Shown: positions 51,807 to 59,425 of the stretch, piece after piece | Layout: every line of letters starts with the position of its first letter | Numbering within the stretch: the stretch's first letter is position 1 | IMG/VR virus record: IMGVR_UViG_3300008459_000012 | Location: 27,137 to 91,136 of that record | Reading direction: 5' to 3' (one strand) | DNA from: a virus | Length of the DNA: 64,000 bases | The notes under the pieces: generated by a model | Told to the model about the DNA's origin: nothing | Database searches by the model: none | The model's input: the letters and a program-made list of their open reading frames with translations, nothing else | Position numbers and translations under genes: made by a program

Positions 51807-52607
51807 TTAGTTGTACGAATATTCCATTTTAAGGAGTTTCTTTTTCTCTTCTTGTGAGAGAACTTTTAAATCATTATAAGAAATTTCATGTTTGTTCATT
51901 ATCTCACAATCAAGATATTGTGTATCAATATCAGCTTTCTTAATATGATTTTTAATAGCATTACAAATTTCAGAATTAGCTTTAATGAATTCTTCAGAAA
52001 GAATTGCATCAGGATTAAAGTTAAATACCGTAAACTTTCTTTGAATAATATAATTATCATTCAAATATAATGAAAAATCAAACTGAAGTTCCTCAACAAA
52101 TTCAATTTGTTTAATCTTTGCAAAAGGAATAGTTGATTTGGCTTTTACATCAATAATTGATTCATTTGTAACCTGTATATTTTTCTTATAAAACAATTCA
52201 GTTGTATTATCTCTCAATGAAACAACAATCATATACTTATCATCAATCTTACTAAGATTATTATCAATTGTTTGTTTATTGATATTTCTATCTTTAATTG
52301 ATGATGTTGAAGTCTTATGTCTTTCCTTCAAATATTGAAATCTGTAATTAATTTTTTTATCCCTTAAATCATCAATATTGATTGTAATAGGGTTGTTTTC
52401 CCTATTAAACCCAACATAATATTCATTTGATAATCTTTGCGTTGGAACTGACAAAATTTTCTGTAATACTTTTCTAATTTCAGGAACAAGGTCTTTGATA
52501 TTAACTGTTTGTCTAATAATTGGATTATAGCAATCAGCATCAAAAATTCTTTCCGAAATCATTTTATCTCTGTAAGAGATAGAAAACTTAAAATAATTTT
52601 TATTCAT
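51807..52607 (-). CDS. hypothetical replication-region protein
   Basis: 266 residues, mixed helix and strand with charged segments and a long Ile/Asn-rich central stretch. No recognised motif. The gene lies between the 5'-3' exonuclease and the helicase with 16-21 base gaps, so it is likely involved in DNA metabolism. Alternating strands (KSTIPFAKIKQIEFVEELQF) in the middle suggest a small beta domain. No enzyme signature was found. Confidence 0.5.
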   Translation of the reverse strand: MNKNYFKFSISYRDKMISERIFDADCYNPIIRQTVNIKDLVPEIRKVLQKILSVPTQRLSNEYYVGFNRENNPITINIDDLRDKKINYRFQYLKERHKTSTSSIKDRNINKQTIDNNLSKIDDKYMIVVSLRDNTTELFYKKNIQVTNESIIDVKAKSTIPFAKIKQIEFVEELQFDFSLYLNDNYIIQRKFTVFNFNPDAILSEEFIKANSEICNAIKNHIKKADIDTQYLDCEIMNKHEISYNDLKVLSQEEKKKLLKMEYSYN

Positions 52608-52628
52608 TTTTAAATGTTTATTCTTAAA

Positions 52629-53708
52629 TCAAATATGCATGTTTTTTTTGAAAAAATCCTTTTCTCTGATAATAACAGGATAAAAAGGTTCATGAAATTT
52701 TATAAAATCTGCATTATAATTTTCAAGATACGCATCTTCTGTCAACATCTTTAATAAATTCTCTTCACCTCTACCATTTGGGTCTAATGGTTCTTCCGCT
52801 ACAAGTGCTAATTCTGCCATTGCTTCTTTAGTAAGGAATGGTTCAAGTAAATTAATTATTTTATAATTTAGTTTGTATTGGTCTAAACCTACTTTACCAA
52901 ATGTTTTGAAAATACCTTCAGTAATATTTTCAAGAACTTTAAGAGGTTTCTTTTTATTGGCGATTCTATCTTCATTTATTTGTCTAGCCTCCTTAATAAT
53001 CGTTGCTGCTTTAACTTTTTCAGTTTGGATTTTCGGAAAATGTTTGAGAAGAGTACTTTCACCCAAACCATCAACCCCACTAATATTATCAGAGTCATCC
53101 CCACACATAGTTTTAATAATTGTAAGATTAGAGTAGTGATGTTTGAAAAGAAGGTAGTAATTTTTTTTGGTAACATTCTGTTTTAAATTAGCAATATAAA
53201 CAGAGACGTTATCATATTCTAAAAGTTGACAAATATCCCTATCGTTAGTATAAATAGTAATATTCTCTTTATCATGATACTTTTGACAATAATATGCAAT
53301 CATATCATCTGATTCAATTTGGTCAACTTGTACTTGACGAATGAATAACTCCTCAAGATAGTTTTTAACCCTAATCATTTGCCAAAGATATGATTCTTTC
53401 TCCTGTTGTTGTTTTTTAATTTCAGCAGGAGTTAAGTCAATCTTTTTATACCATTCTTTTCCTTCACGATTAGCTTTATATTCTCTGTAAATATCATATC
53501 TAAGTTTACCCCCATTCTCACCATCCCAAAACACAATAACTTTATTAATATTTTGGGAACGGATGAGACTTCGGGTTTGCATTATAAACTGATAAAGACC
53601 ACCTATATGTCTACTTCCATTAAATGTATGCTTTGCACCATTAAATGACCGCTTCATTAAGTAATTACCATCAATCAATAATGTATTTACAGAGAATTTA
53701 TAGACCAT
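52629..53708 (-). CDS. 5'-3' exonuclease (T4 RNase H / Pol I 5'-nuclease-like)
   Basis: 359 residues. FEN/5'-exonuclease landmarks: LLIDGNYLMKRSF with Asp13, FWDGENGGKLRYDIYREYKANR, QIESDDMIAYY, IYTNDRDICQLL and GDDSDNISGVDGLGESTLLK, in which the Asp residues bind two metals and the last segment is the helix-hairpin-helix DNA contact. T4 RNase H (305 residues) has the same order and removes RNA primers from lagging-strand fragments. Its ATG overlaps the UvsX-like stop (TAATG), so it is translated with the recombinase. The extra C-terminal 100 residues are of unknown role. Confidence 0.88.
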   Translation of the reverse strand: MVYKFSVNTLLIDGNYLMKRSFNGAKHTFNGSRHIGGLYQFIMQTRSLIRSQNINKVIVFWDGENGGKLRYDIYREYKANREGKEWYKKIDLTPAEIKKQQQEKESYLWQMIRVKNYLEELFIRQVQVDQIESDDMIAYYCQKYHDKENITIYTNDRDICQLLEYDNVSVYIANLKQNVTKKNYYLLFKHHYSNLTIIKTMCGDDSDNISGVDGLGESTLLKHFPKIQTEKVKAATIIKEARQINEDRIANKKKPLKVLENITEGIFKTFGKVGLDQYKLNYKIINLLEPFLTKEAMAELALVAEEPLDPNGRGEENLLKMLTEDAYLENYNADFIKFHEPFYPVIIREKDFFKKNMHI

Positions 53709-54772
53709 TATTCATCATTATCTTTTGTATTATCCTGGACACGCACAACTTGTACATCATCACCACCTTCTTCACCAATTTCGGATAATAATTCAGATAA
53801 ATGATTCTTTTTAAATTCTTCAAGGTCGGATTCTAATACAAGACCATAGCTTGTTGAAAGAATCTTACCTTCAAATGAAATATTTGAAACGTGGTTCTTA
53901 ACAATTTTAATTGGTGAAAGAATTCCAAGAGCAGTTGTTTTCTTATTCTTGGTAATGTTAATCTTTTCAACACCTCTTGCCTTAGTACCACCCATATGAA
54001 TGATAAGTCTGCTCATTGAGTAAACAGCCTCACCACCTTTGTGTCTAAGAACACCCTGACCACCTGCTTGTGAATCAAACCATACTTTTTGAACAGCAAC
54101 AGCAGTAGCAGTATATTTTTTACTTACTTTTCTTGTAGATGGAATCCTGTGGTGAAAAATACCTTTGAATGCTTGTTCCATTGCGCCTGCATTCCACATA
54201 TTATTACTTTCTTTATCTTTCTCTTTTGCTGTAAGAGTTTTACGAGAATCAACAGAACCAAAACTATCAATACAAAAGATTACATCCATTTGAAGTTCAT
54301 CTTTTTCTTGTGAATCAATAATATTATTGATAAACTCTGAAATATCTTCAATTGAGGGTGCTGAAAAATCTTTATTATATTTCTTACCATAATTCTGAAC
54401 TAAATAATCAGAATCAACATAAATATAGTCACCGTTAAAGTCAAATCCCATCTTTGTAAGGTGGTCTTTCTTCATGGCATTCTCAGTATCAATGATTACA
54501 GGTAGGAAACCATTCTGTTGTGCTGATACTGCTGCTTCATAAACAATAGTAGACTTACCTGTATCAGAGTAGCCTCTAACAAGTGTAAGTTCACACAATG
54601 GAATACCTTCCAAACCTGTAATTTCTTGATATCCTTTGCTAAGTGGAAGCCATTGCAAAGGTTTTTGTTCTTCATCATTAATTTTAAATTTTTCTTTAAA
54701 ATCTGACAAAGAAAAACTCTTCTTTTTTATTGGTTTTTTTTCTTCGGAGTCATTTACTAATGTTCTACCCAT
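53708..54772 (-). CDS. UvsX/RecA-type recombinase
   Basis: 354 residues. Walker A is GYSDTGKST (67-75), Walker B is VIFCIDSFGS (about 166-175), and the L2-like loop lies near VQKVWFDSQAGGQG. T4 UvsX (about 391 residues) binds single-stranded DNA and drives strand exchange in recombination-dependent replication. The N-terminal 35 residues are charged and short. The C-terminal tail is acidic (DVQVVRVQDNTKDNDE). It lies downstream of a strong terminator and of a TATAAATA; the exonuclease gene overlaps its stop. Confidence 0.85.
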   Translation of the reverse strand: MGRTLVNDSEEKKPIKKKSFSLSDFKEKFKINDEEQKPLQWLPLSKGYQEITGLEGIPLCELTLVRGYSDTGKSTIVYEAAVSAQQNGFLPVIIDTENAMKKDHLTKMGFDFNGDYIYVDSDYLVQNYGKKYNKDFSAPSIEDISEFINNIIDSQEKDELQMDVIFCIDSFGSVDSRKTLTAKEKDKESNNMWNAGAMEQAFKGIFHHRIPSTRKVSKKYTATAVAVQKVWFDSQAGGQGVLRHKGGEAVYSMSRLIIHMGGTKARGVEKINITKNKKTTALGILSPIKIVKNHVSNISFEGKILSTSYGLVLESDLEEFKKNHLSELLSEIGEEGGDDVQVVRVQDNTKDNDE

Positions 54773-54797
54773 GATATATAATATTTAATAAAATTAT

Positions 54798-54805
54798 TAT
54801 TTATA
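54798..54805 (-). promoter_or_regulatory. T4-late-like TATAAATA upstream of the UvsX-like gene
   Basis: TATAAATA on the minus strand, 25 bases before the ATG at 54772, and directly after the T-run of the upstream terminator. A new promoter is expected here because the terminator would otherwise silence the recombinase gene. Confidence 0.35.
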
Positions 54806-54862
54806 AAAAAAGTACGACAACAGTAATTACAGAGGGGAGGGGTGTAATTACCGTGTCGTACT
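54805..54862 (-). terminator. strong intrinsic terminator after the ssDNA-binding protein gene
   Basis: The minus strand has AGTACGACA, an asymmetric internal loop, GTAATTACA, an 11-base C-rich loop, TGTAATTAC, TGTCGTACT, then TTTTTT. Two 9-bp helices plus the T-run make this the clearest terminator in the window. It starts 12 bases after the stop at 54875. Confidence 0.88.
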
Positions 54863-54874
54863 CTAAACCCTTAA

Positions 54875-55753
54875 CTAGAAGGGCAAGTCATCATCCTCAT
54901 CTTCAACTGTAGAAACTACAGGTGATTTAGCGGTTACTTTTGCTGTTGGTTTTTGTTCCTCAACAGGAGGTGGTGACATTTCAAAGTCTGCATCAGTATC
55001 ATCTTCATCAACGAAGATTTGAGACTGATTTAATGAATTATTCATAGATGCAGACTTATTTTCTCCAATATCATATGTTGCACTATTAACTGCTTCATTG
55101 ATAAGTTCAATTTCTTTCAAAAAGAAATCTTGTTGTTTTTTTCTATTGTCAATGGTTACCATTTCACCATCAACTTTCTTGGTTACTTCAAAAGAAGGAA
55201 TATCTTTTGCATTATATTTCCAATCAACTCTTGTTGAATCTTCCATATAAAGACTAAAGTTTTTACTTCCTGCAACCCAATTTTTTGCACACCTAATTGC
55301 AAGATTGAATCTTTTGGTTTCTGTTTTATCTACACTTTGTGAAATGTATAGTTTAACATAACCAAGTTTATCATTTGCTGCTAACCAAGCAAGTGAATTC
55401 ACAAATCCAAAGATGTATGTACTTACTCTTTTATCAGGTGATGTAAATGGTAGGTCAAGTACAAAGATTTCACCACTATCATCGGTGAATTCAAAATTCA
55501 CTTTTGGATTTGGTACTTTTGTTCCATCTGTTCTCGTAATTACATTATCAAGAATAGGTGTTACTTTAGTCAAAAATCCATAAAAAGGTTTAGGATAGTT
55601 GTTTTGGTCAACCATCGGAATCTTTTCATACTGACCTTCATTGTTTTTCTTGTTTACAACAAAAAATTTTGCTGTAATCTTGTTGTCATTTGACTTTGTT
55701 GAACCCAATGACATGTAGGTTCGGTTTTTTCTAGCTATCGTTTCAAAACCCAT
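54875..55753 (-). CDS. single-stranded-DNA-binding protein, T4 gp32-like
   Basis: 292 residues. An N-terminal region (MGFETIARKNRTYMSLGS) suits the basic cooperative B-domain of gp32-like proteins, an OB-fold core follows, and the C-terminus is an acidic tail ending DEDDDLPF, as in bacterial SSB and gp32, where it recruits replication proteins. The product coats single-stranded DNA and supports UvsX and helicase work. It has its own strong terminator and a 61-base leader with an A/T-rich, weakly structured sequence that includes two 11-base direct repeats. This suggests own-mRNA binding. Confidence 0.85.
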   Translation of the reverse strand: MGFETIARKNRTYMSLGSTKSNDNKITAKFFVVNKKNNEGQYEKIPMVDQNNYPKPFYGFLTKVTPILDNVITRTDGTKVPNPKVNFEFTDDSGEIFVLDLPFTSPDKRVSTYIFGFVNSLAWLAANDKLGYVKLYISQSVDKTETKRFNLAIRCAKNWVAGSKNFSLYMEDSTRVDWKYNAKDIPSFEVTKKVDGEMVTIDNRKKQQDFFLKEIELINEAVNSATYDIGENKSASMNNSLNQSQIFVDEDDTDADFEMSPPPVEEQKPTAKVTAKSPVVSTVEDEDDDLPF

Positions 55754-55755
55754 AA

Positions 55756-55782
55756 TGTTAAAAATTTAAATTGTTAAAAATT
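55756..55782 (-). promoter_or_regulatory. A/T-rich leader of the ssDNA-binding protein with 11-base direct repeats
   Basis: AATTTTTAACA occurs twice (plus strand TGTTAAAAATT at 55756-55766 and 55772-55782), directly before the ATG. The leader has little stem potential. In T4, gp32 represses its own mRNA by cooperative binding to an unstructured A/U-rich leader, so an analogous operator is plausible. This is inference. Confidence 0.4.
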
Positions 55783-55814
55783 AGTTATTGTTTAAACAAA
55801 TATATATGTTTTTT

Positions 55815-55823
55815 TATAAATAG
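55815..55823 (-). promoter_or_regulatory. CTATTTATA box upstream of the ssDNA-binding protein gene
   Basis: ACTATTTATAAAAAAAC lies 61 bases before the ATG at 55753, much further than other copies of the box (5-20 bases). The unusually long distance leaves room for the leader with direct repeats, consistent with a promoter rather than a translation element. Confidence 0.5.
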
Positions 55824-55853
55824 TCCGTTTTTAGCGGAAAAAAAATAAAAATT

Positions 55854-57839
55854 TTAGTTAGTTATCCTGAACTTCACATAGTTAGAGTTTGGATATTGAA
55901 ATCCATTCTTATCCAATCCCCTAACTTCAATTGTATAATCATGTGAAATAAACCAAGAAAAGTCAACTTCGGCAAAATATTCATCATTAACTTTTGATGC
56001 TTTAGTAAATGGAATCACATCAATTTGATTCTTGCCTTGATTAACAAAAATTCTAAATTCAATATCACCAATAATATTTTTTAAAATCTTTGTCTGAATT
56101 AATCTTTTTGCTTTAAAAATTATTCTTTTTAAACCTGCTTTTTTAGTTATTATATCATTTTGTTTAATACCAACAACATTAATAAATACTTCTGTTGAAT
56201 AAATTAATGAATCATCATTTAAATCTGGTCTTGAAATATTAAATTCTCTTTCTATAACTTTGTTTTTACCATTTTGTGTATAATACCATTTGGTATAGAA
56301 TATTTCTTGGTCCTGATAGTTATCTGAATCAATATAAAATGGTGTTCTATAATTAGAATAATTTAATCTTGTAAATGCAGTTGTTGCTGTTGTTGAATAT
56401 ATAATCTCATCATTTGAATCAATTATTTCAAATTTATTAATAGATGTTACAGGTGCTTGTGAAATAAAATAAAAATTGCTAGTTTCATCAAATTTCAAAC
56501 AACAATTTTCATCAATAACCCTATCATCATATAAAGTTTCTAAATATGGTTCAAAGAATGTTTGTGTATATTTTGAAAAGAATGTAACAACATTTTTAGT
56601 TTCTGCTGTTAATGATTCAGTATTTGCTGAATACGCAATACAAATACCATTATTTGGTTGTCCTGAAAATAATATTCCATTTACATAATCAGTAATATCA
56701 ACTTCAATATCTTCATTACCAATTTCAAATCTTTGTGTTGTTAATATTGATAGATTTGTTGCTCTTGCATCATATGTATATGATGTTTCAACCTTTGTTG
56801 AAAAATCAAAATTATCAAAAAAGAAATTATAATTATCTGTAACTCCGCTAGTTCCATCAATTTTAACAGATACTGTATATGATGTATTACCTGTAAATCC
56901 AGTTGGAACTGTAAATTTATATTCTAAATCATTCCAAACACCTGCATTAAATGCTGAAGTATATTCAATTGTTGAATTTAATGTAATTTCAGGGTCTAAA
57001 GTAGGTGATACATCAAGATAAATTCTTTTATAGTCGCAAGTATAACTGCTTAAATCAAGAACTTTACCTGTAATATAATAAGATGTAATTGATGTAAGAT
57101 TCCCTGATATTGTTATAGGTGTATTAAGTGTAAAAAGAGTATTTGTTGGAGAATAAAATGAATAATTTAATGGGTCTACATTTGATAAATGTAAAGAATT
57201 AAGTCCACTATAAAAATATAATGTAGAAGATGTTAAAATGCTGTTTGTGGTATCACTTGTAATACCTGTTATATTTAATTCAAATGTTCCAAAATCACCA
57301 TCAATGATTTGATTTGGTGTATTTCCTGTTGTTATACCTGTTAATGTAATAATATCATCAATATAATCCGTATCATGTAAAAATACACCTGGTTGTACCC
57401 AACTTATTTGTGGATTTTTTCTATTAAACCAATTTGCTGCTGATTTATTAAGTTCTACTTCTCTGAATAATCTATCATTATAAACATAGTCATAACCTGT
57501 TCCTTCATCAAAAGATTCTTCAAGTTTAATAAATGCTAAATCAAATCCACTTGCTCTTTTTGCTGTTAAAAAATCAACACCAATATATCCATCATTCAAT
57601 GCAATGCAGTTTTTTATTTTTAAAACATGTGATTGTATTGTATTTTGATTTAATATATTAGTTGTTAGTTTTTCTTTTAATTTATCTAAGTCAATATTAA
57701 AAACATAGCGACTAACTTCTGTAGTAGCTGTATTAAAACTATTACCATAGGATAGTTCAATAATAGGATTTCTTGAATTGTTAGTATAAGAATTCCTTAT
57801 TAAAGTTGCTTGGTTTTTTAAATATGACCTGAATATCAT
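55854..57839 (-). CDS. structural/adhesin protein sharing one CBM-like module with the 2149-residue adhesin
   Basis: 661 residues. Residues about 175-350 (GDFGTFELNITGITSDTTNS, LDPEITLNSTIEYTSAFNAG, YNFFFDNFDFS) are one copy of the module repeated in 24902-31351. Before and after are a beta-rich N-domain starting MIFRSYLKNQATLIRNSYTN and a C-terminal region with VDITDYVNGILF and ISRPDLNDDSLIYS, which resemble tail-sheath or tip-associated beta domains. It is probably a virion fibre or baseplate-associated protein. It is translated with the 57839 gene (TAATG overlap). Confidence 0.6.
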   Translation of the reverse strand: MIFRSYLKNQATLIRNSYTNNSRNPIIELSYGNSFNTATTEVSRYVFNIDLDKLKEKLTTNILNQNTIQSHVLKIKNCIALNDGYIGVDFLTAKRASGFDLAFIKLEESFDEGTGYDYVYNDRLFREVELNKSAANWFNRKNPQISWVQPGVFLHDTDYIDDIITLTGITTGNTPNQIIDGDFGTFELNITGITSDTTNSILTSSTLYFYSGLNSLHLSNVDPLNYSFYSPTNTLFTLNTPITISGNLTSITSYYITGKVLDLSSYTCDYKRIYLDVSPTLDPEITLNSTIEYTSAFNAGVWNDLEYKFTVPTGFTGNTSYTVSVKIDGTSGVTDNYNFFFDNFDFSTKVETSYTYDARATNLSILTTQRFEIGNEDIEVDITDYVNGILFSGQPNNGICIAYSANTESLTAETKNVVTFFSKYTQTFFEPYLETLYDDRVIDENCCLKFDETSNFYFISQAPVTSINKFEIIDSNDEIIYSTTATTAFTRLNYSNYRTPFYIDSDNYQDQEIFYTKWYYTQNGKNKVIEREFNISRPDLNDDSLIYSTEVFINVVGIKQNDIITKKAGLKRIIFKAKRLIQTKILKNIIGDIEFRIFVNQGKNQIDVIPFTKASKVNDEYFAEVDFSWFISHDYTIEVRGLDKNGFQYPNSNYVKFRITN

Positions 57840-58516
57840 TAGGTGTTTTTAATAATATCTTTAATTTGTGTATCACTAATTTCAGGATTTCTATAAACAC
57901 CTGAAGTCATACCCTTTTCGTTTTGATTATATTGTTTATCACCATAATATAATGAACCATTTACTAAATCAGTTCTACCATGCTTGGCAAAATATTCATT
58001 CCAATAATCTTCAATTGATTGCGCTCCTGTTGTAGTACTTATCATTTGATTTAGTGATTCAAGTGGTGTTGCAGGTGTTAATTTATCAACTCTTTGAGAA
58101 AGTTCACCAACTTTATTATTCATTTGGTCAACATTAGAAGTAATTTCATCTGTCTTTTGATTTAACACTTGAAGTATTTTAACTGAATCATTAATATATT
58201 GAGTTAAATTATCAATTTTAGATGAGTGAATCTTTAATAAATCAGATGCAGTATCTTCAAATCCTTGATTATCTGATGTATCAACATCAATAGTTGCTTT
58301 ATTTTCAATTGGTTCTTGCATTTCAGGTTGTTCAGCACCTTGCTCTTCGGGTTTATTACCATCAAGAGCATCACCTAATTCACCAAAAACATCACCTCCT
58401 GTTGTTTCATCTTCAGCAGGTGTTTCATCTTGCTCTTCAAGACCTCTTTTTACTTGGAATTCAAGTAAATATCTAAAACGGTCATATGTTTGGGTTTTTT
58501 TATTTCTAATCCTCAT
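57839..58516 (-). CDS. hypothetical coiled-coil structural protein
   Basis: 225 residues from the ATG at 58516; a TTG four codons upstream is less likely since the ATG is one base after the preceding stop. Residues about 20-65 are acidic (Glu, Asp, Gly, Gln-rich), then a long coiled coil (SSKIDNLTQYINDSVKILQV and a following NQKTDEITSNVDQMNNKVG) spans about 95-150. No family recognised. A coiled-coil trimer linking structural parts is likely. Confidence 0.5.
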   Translation of the reverse strand: MRIRNKKTQTYDRFRYLLEFQVKRGLEEQDETPAEDETTGGDVFGELGDALDGNKPEEQGAEQPEMQEPIENKATIDVDTSDNQGFEDTASDLLKIHSSKIDNLTQYINDSVKILQVLNQKTDEITSNVDQMNNKVGELSQRVDKLTPATPLESLNQMISTTTGAQSIEDYWNEYFAKHGRTDLVNGSLYYGDKQYNQNEKGMTSGVYRNPEISDTQIKDIIKNT

Positions 58517-58517
58517 A

Positions 58518-58715
58518 TTATTGCTCAAATCTAACTTCTTTTAATAGTTGTCTACCATCGGTAGTGACATATTTTTTATTTAGTACTTCAGTATGTTCAA
58601 ACAAGCCATCCCTAACTTTTACAACCACTTCATTTTCTTGTTCTTGTTTTAGATTATTTTCTTCACTTGAAGAAATAATATCAGAAAGTTTTTTGTTGAA
58701 ATCTGTGTTTTCCAT
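58518..58715 (-). CDS. small hypothetical protein
   Basis: 65 residues from the ATG at 58715; a GTG two codons upstream is possible. The sequence MENTDFNKKLSDIISSSEEN leads to an acidic Gln/Glu stretch and a basic, beta-like end (VKVRDGLFEHTEVLNKKYV). No family recognised. It is spaced by one base from the coiled-coil gene and 20 bases from the next gene, so it belongs to the same structural unit. Confidence 0.45.
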   Translation of the reverse strand: MENTDFNKKLSDIISSSEENNLKQEQENEVVVKVRDGLFEHTEVLNKKYVTTDGRQLLKEVRFEQ

Positions 58716-58735
58716 AATCACTTATTTTCTTATAA

Positions 58736-59380
58736 TTAGTGATTATTTTTGTCTTTTAAATAAATAAAATATGGAATTGTTTTTTCTATTAAAAAAGAAT
58801 CTTGACCTAAAAATAGATTTGTAAAATAATTAAATATTTTATTGTCAGAATCATTATAGTAATTCATATCTTTTACAAAACCAATGTAATCATCAATCTT
58901 AATAAGATTAAACCAAAAAAACTCATTCAAATTTATAATGTATATTTTTTTATTATCACTAGAATAACAATATAACATTTTGTTCAATTGATAATAAGTA
59001 TCAATATTTAGACTTTTTAAATATTTTAATAACTCACCTTCATTATAAAGTTTTTTAAAAAAAATGTCAACTATATCAAAATCAATTAGTTTTAAATAAA
59101 TATTGTGAATGTTTAAGATAAAATCTTCATACTTTTTCAAAAACTCAGATAGATATTCTTCAGGAGAATAACACCAATAAATATTTTTCTCAATATGATT
59201 ATTGTCTAAATCAATTTGGTTTGGGTATAGTTCTTTTGCTTTGTTAATACCAATAATAAGCAATGGTTTGTCATGCTTAATTTCATTAACAAATGAAAAC
59301 TTTTTTGTAAGTGGATAATGAGAATAGGTTGATAAATAAGGGTTTAATTCCTCAATACCATATAAATATGCCAATTTCAT
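58736..59380 (-). CDS. hypothetical protein, aromatic and A/T-rich
   Basis: 214 residues from the ATG at 59380 (a TTG three codons earlier is less likely). The protein is rich in Tyr, Phe, Leu, Ile and Asn, with no recognised motif. LAYLYGIEELNPYLSTYSHY leads into a region (KPLLIIGINKAKELYPNQI) that could be a Rossmann-like strand-turn-helix. There is no signal peptide and no transmembrane segment. The neighbouring genes are structural, so a minor virion or assembly role is possible. Confidence 0.45.
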   Translation of the reverse strand: MKLAYLYGIEELNPYLSTYSHYPLTKKFSFVNEIKHDKPLLIIGINKAKELYPNQIDLDNNHIEKNIYWCYSPEEYLSEFLKKYEDFILNIHNIYLKLIDFDIVDIFFKKLYNEGELLKYLKSLNIDTYYQLNKMLYCYSSDNKKIYIINLNEFFWFNLIKIDDYIGFVKDMNYYNDSDNKIFNYFTNLFLGQDSFLIEKTIPYFIYLKDKNNH

Positions 59381-59425
59381 ATTCCGCAAATCTACGGAAA
59401 GATTTTCTAAGTTGGTGACTTTTTT

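Noticed and set aside
55826-55850. Short hairpin TCCG / CGGA after the gene at 55854, as a terminator.
   Set aside because: Only four base pairs and no clear T-run on the correct side; it may be chance beside the CTATTTATA box.
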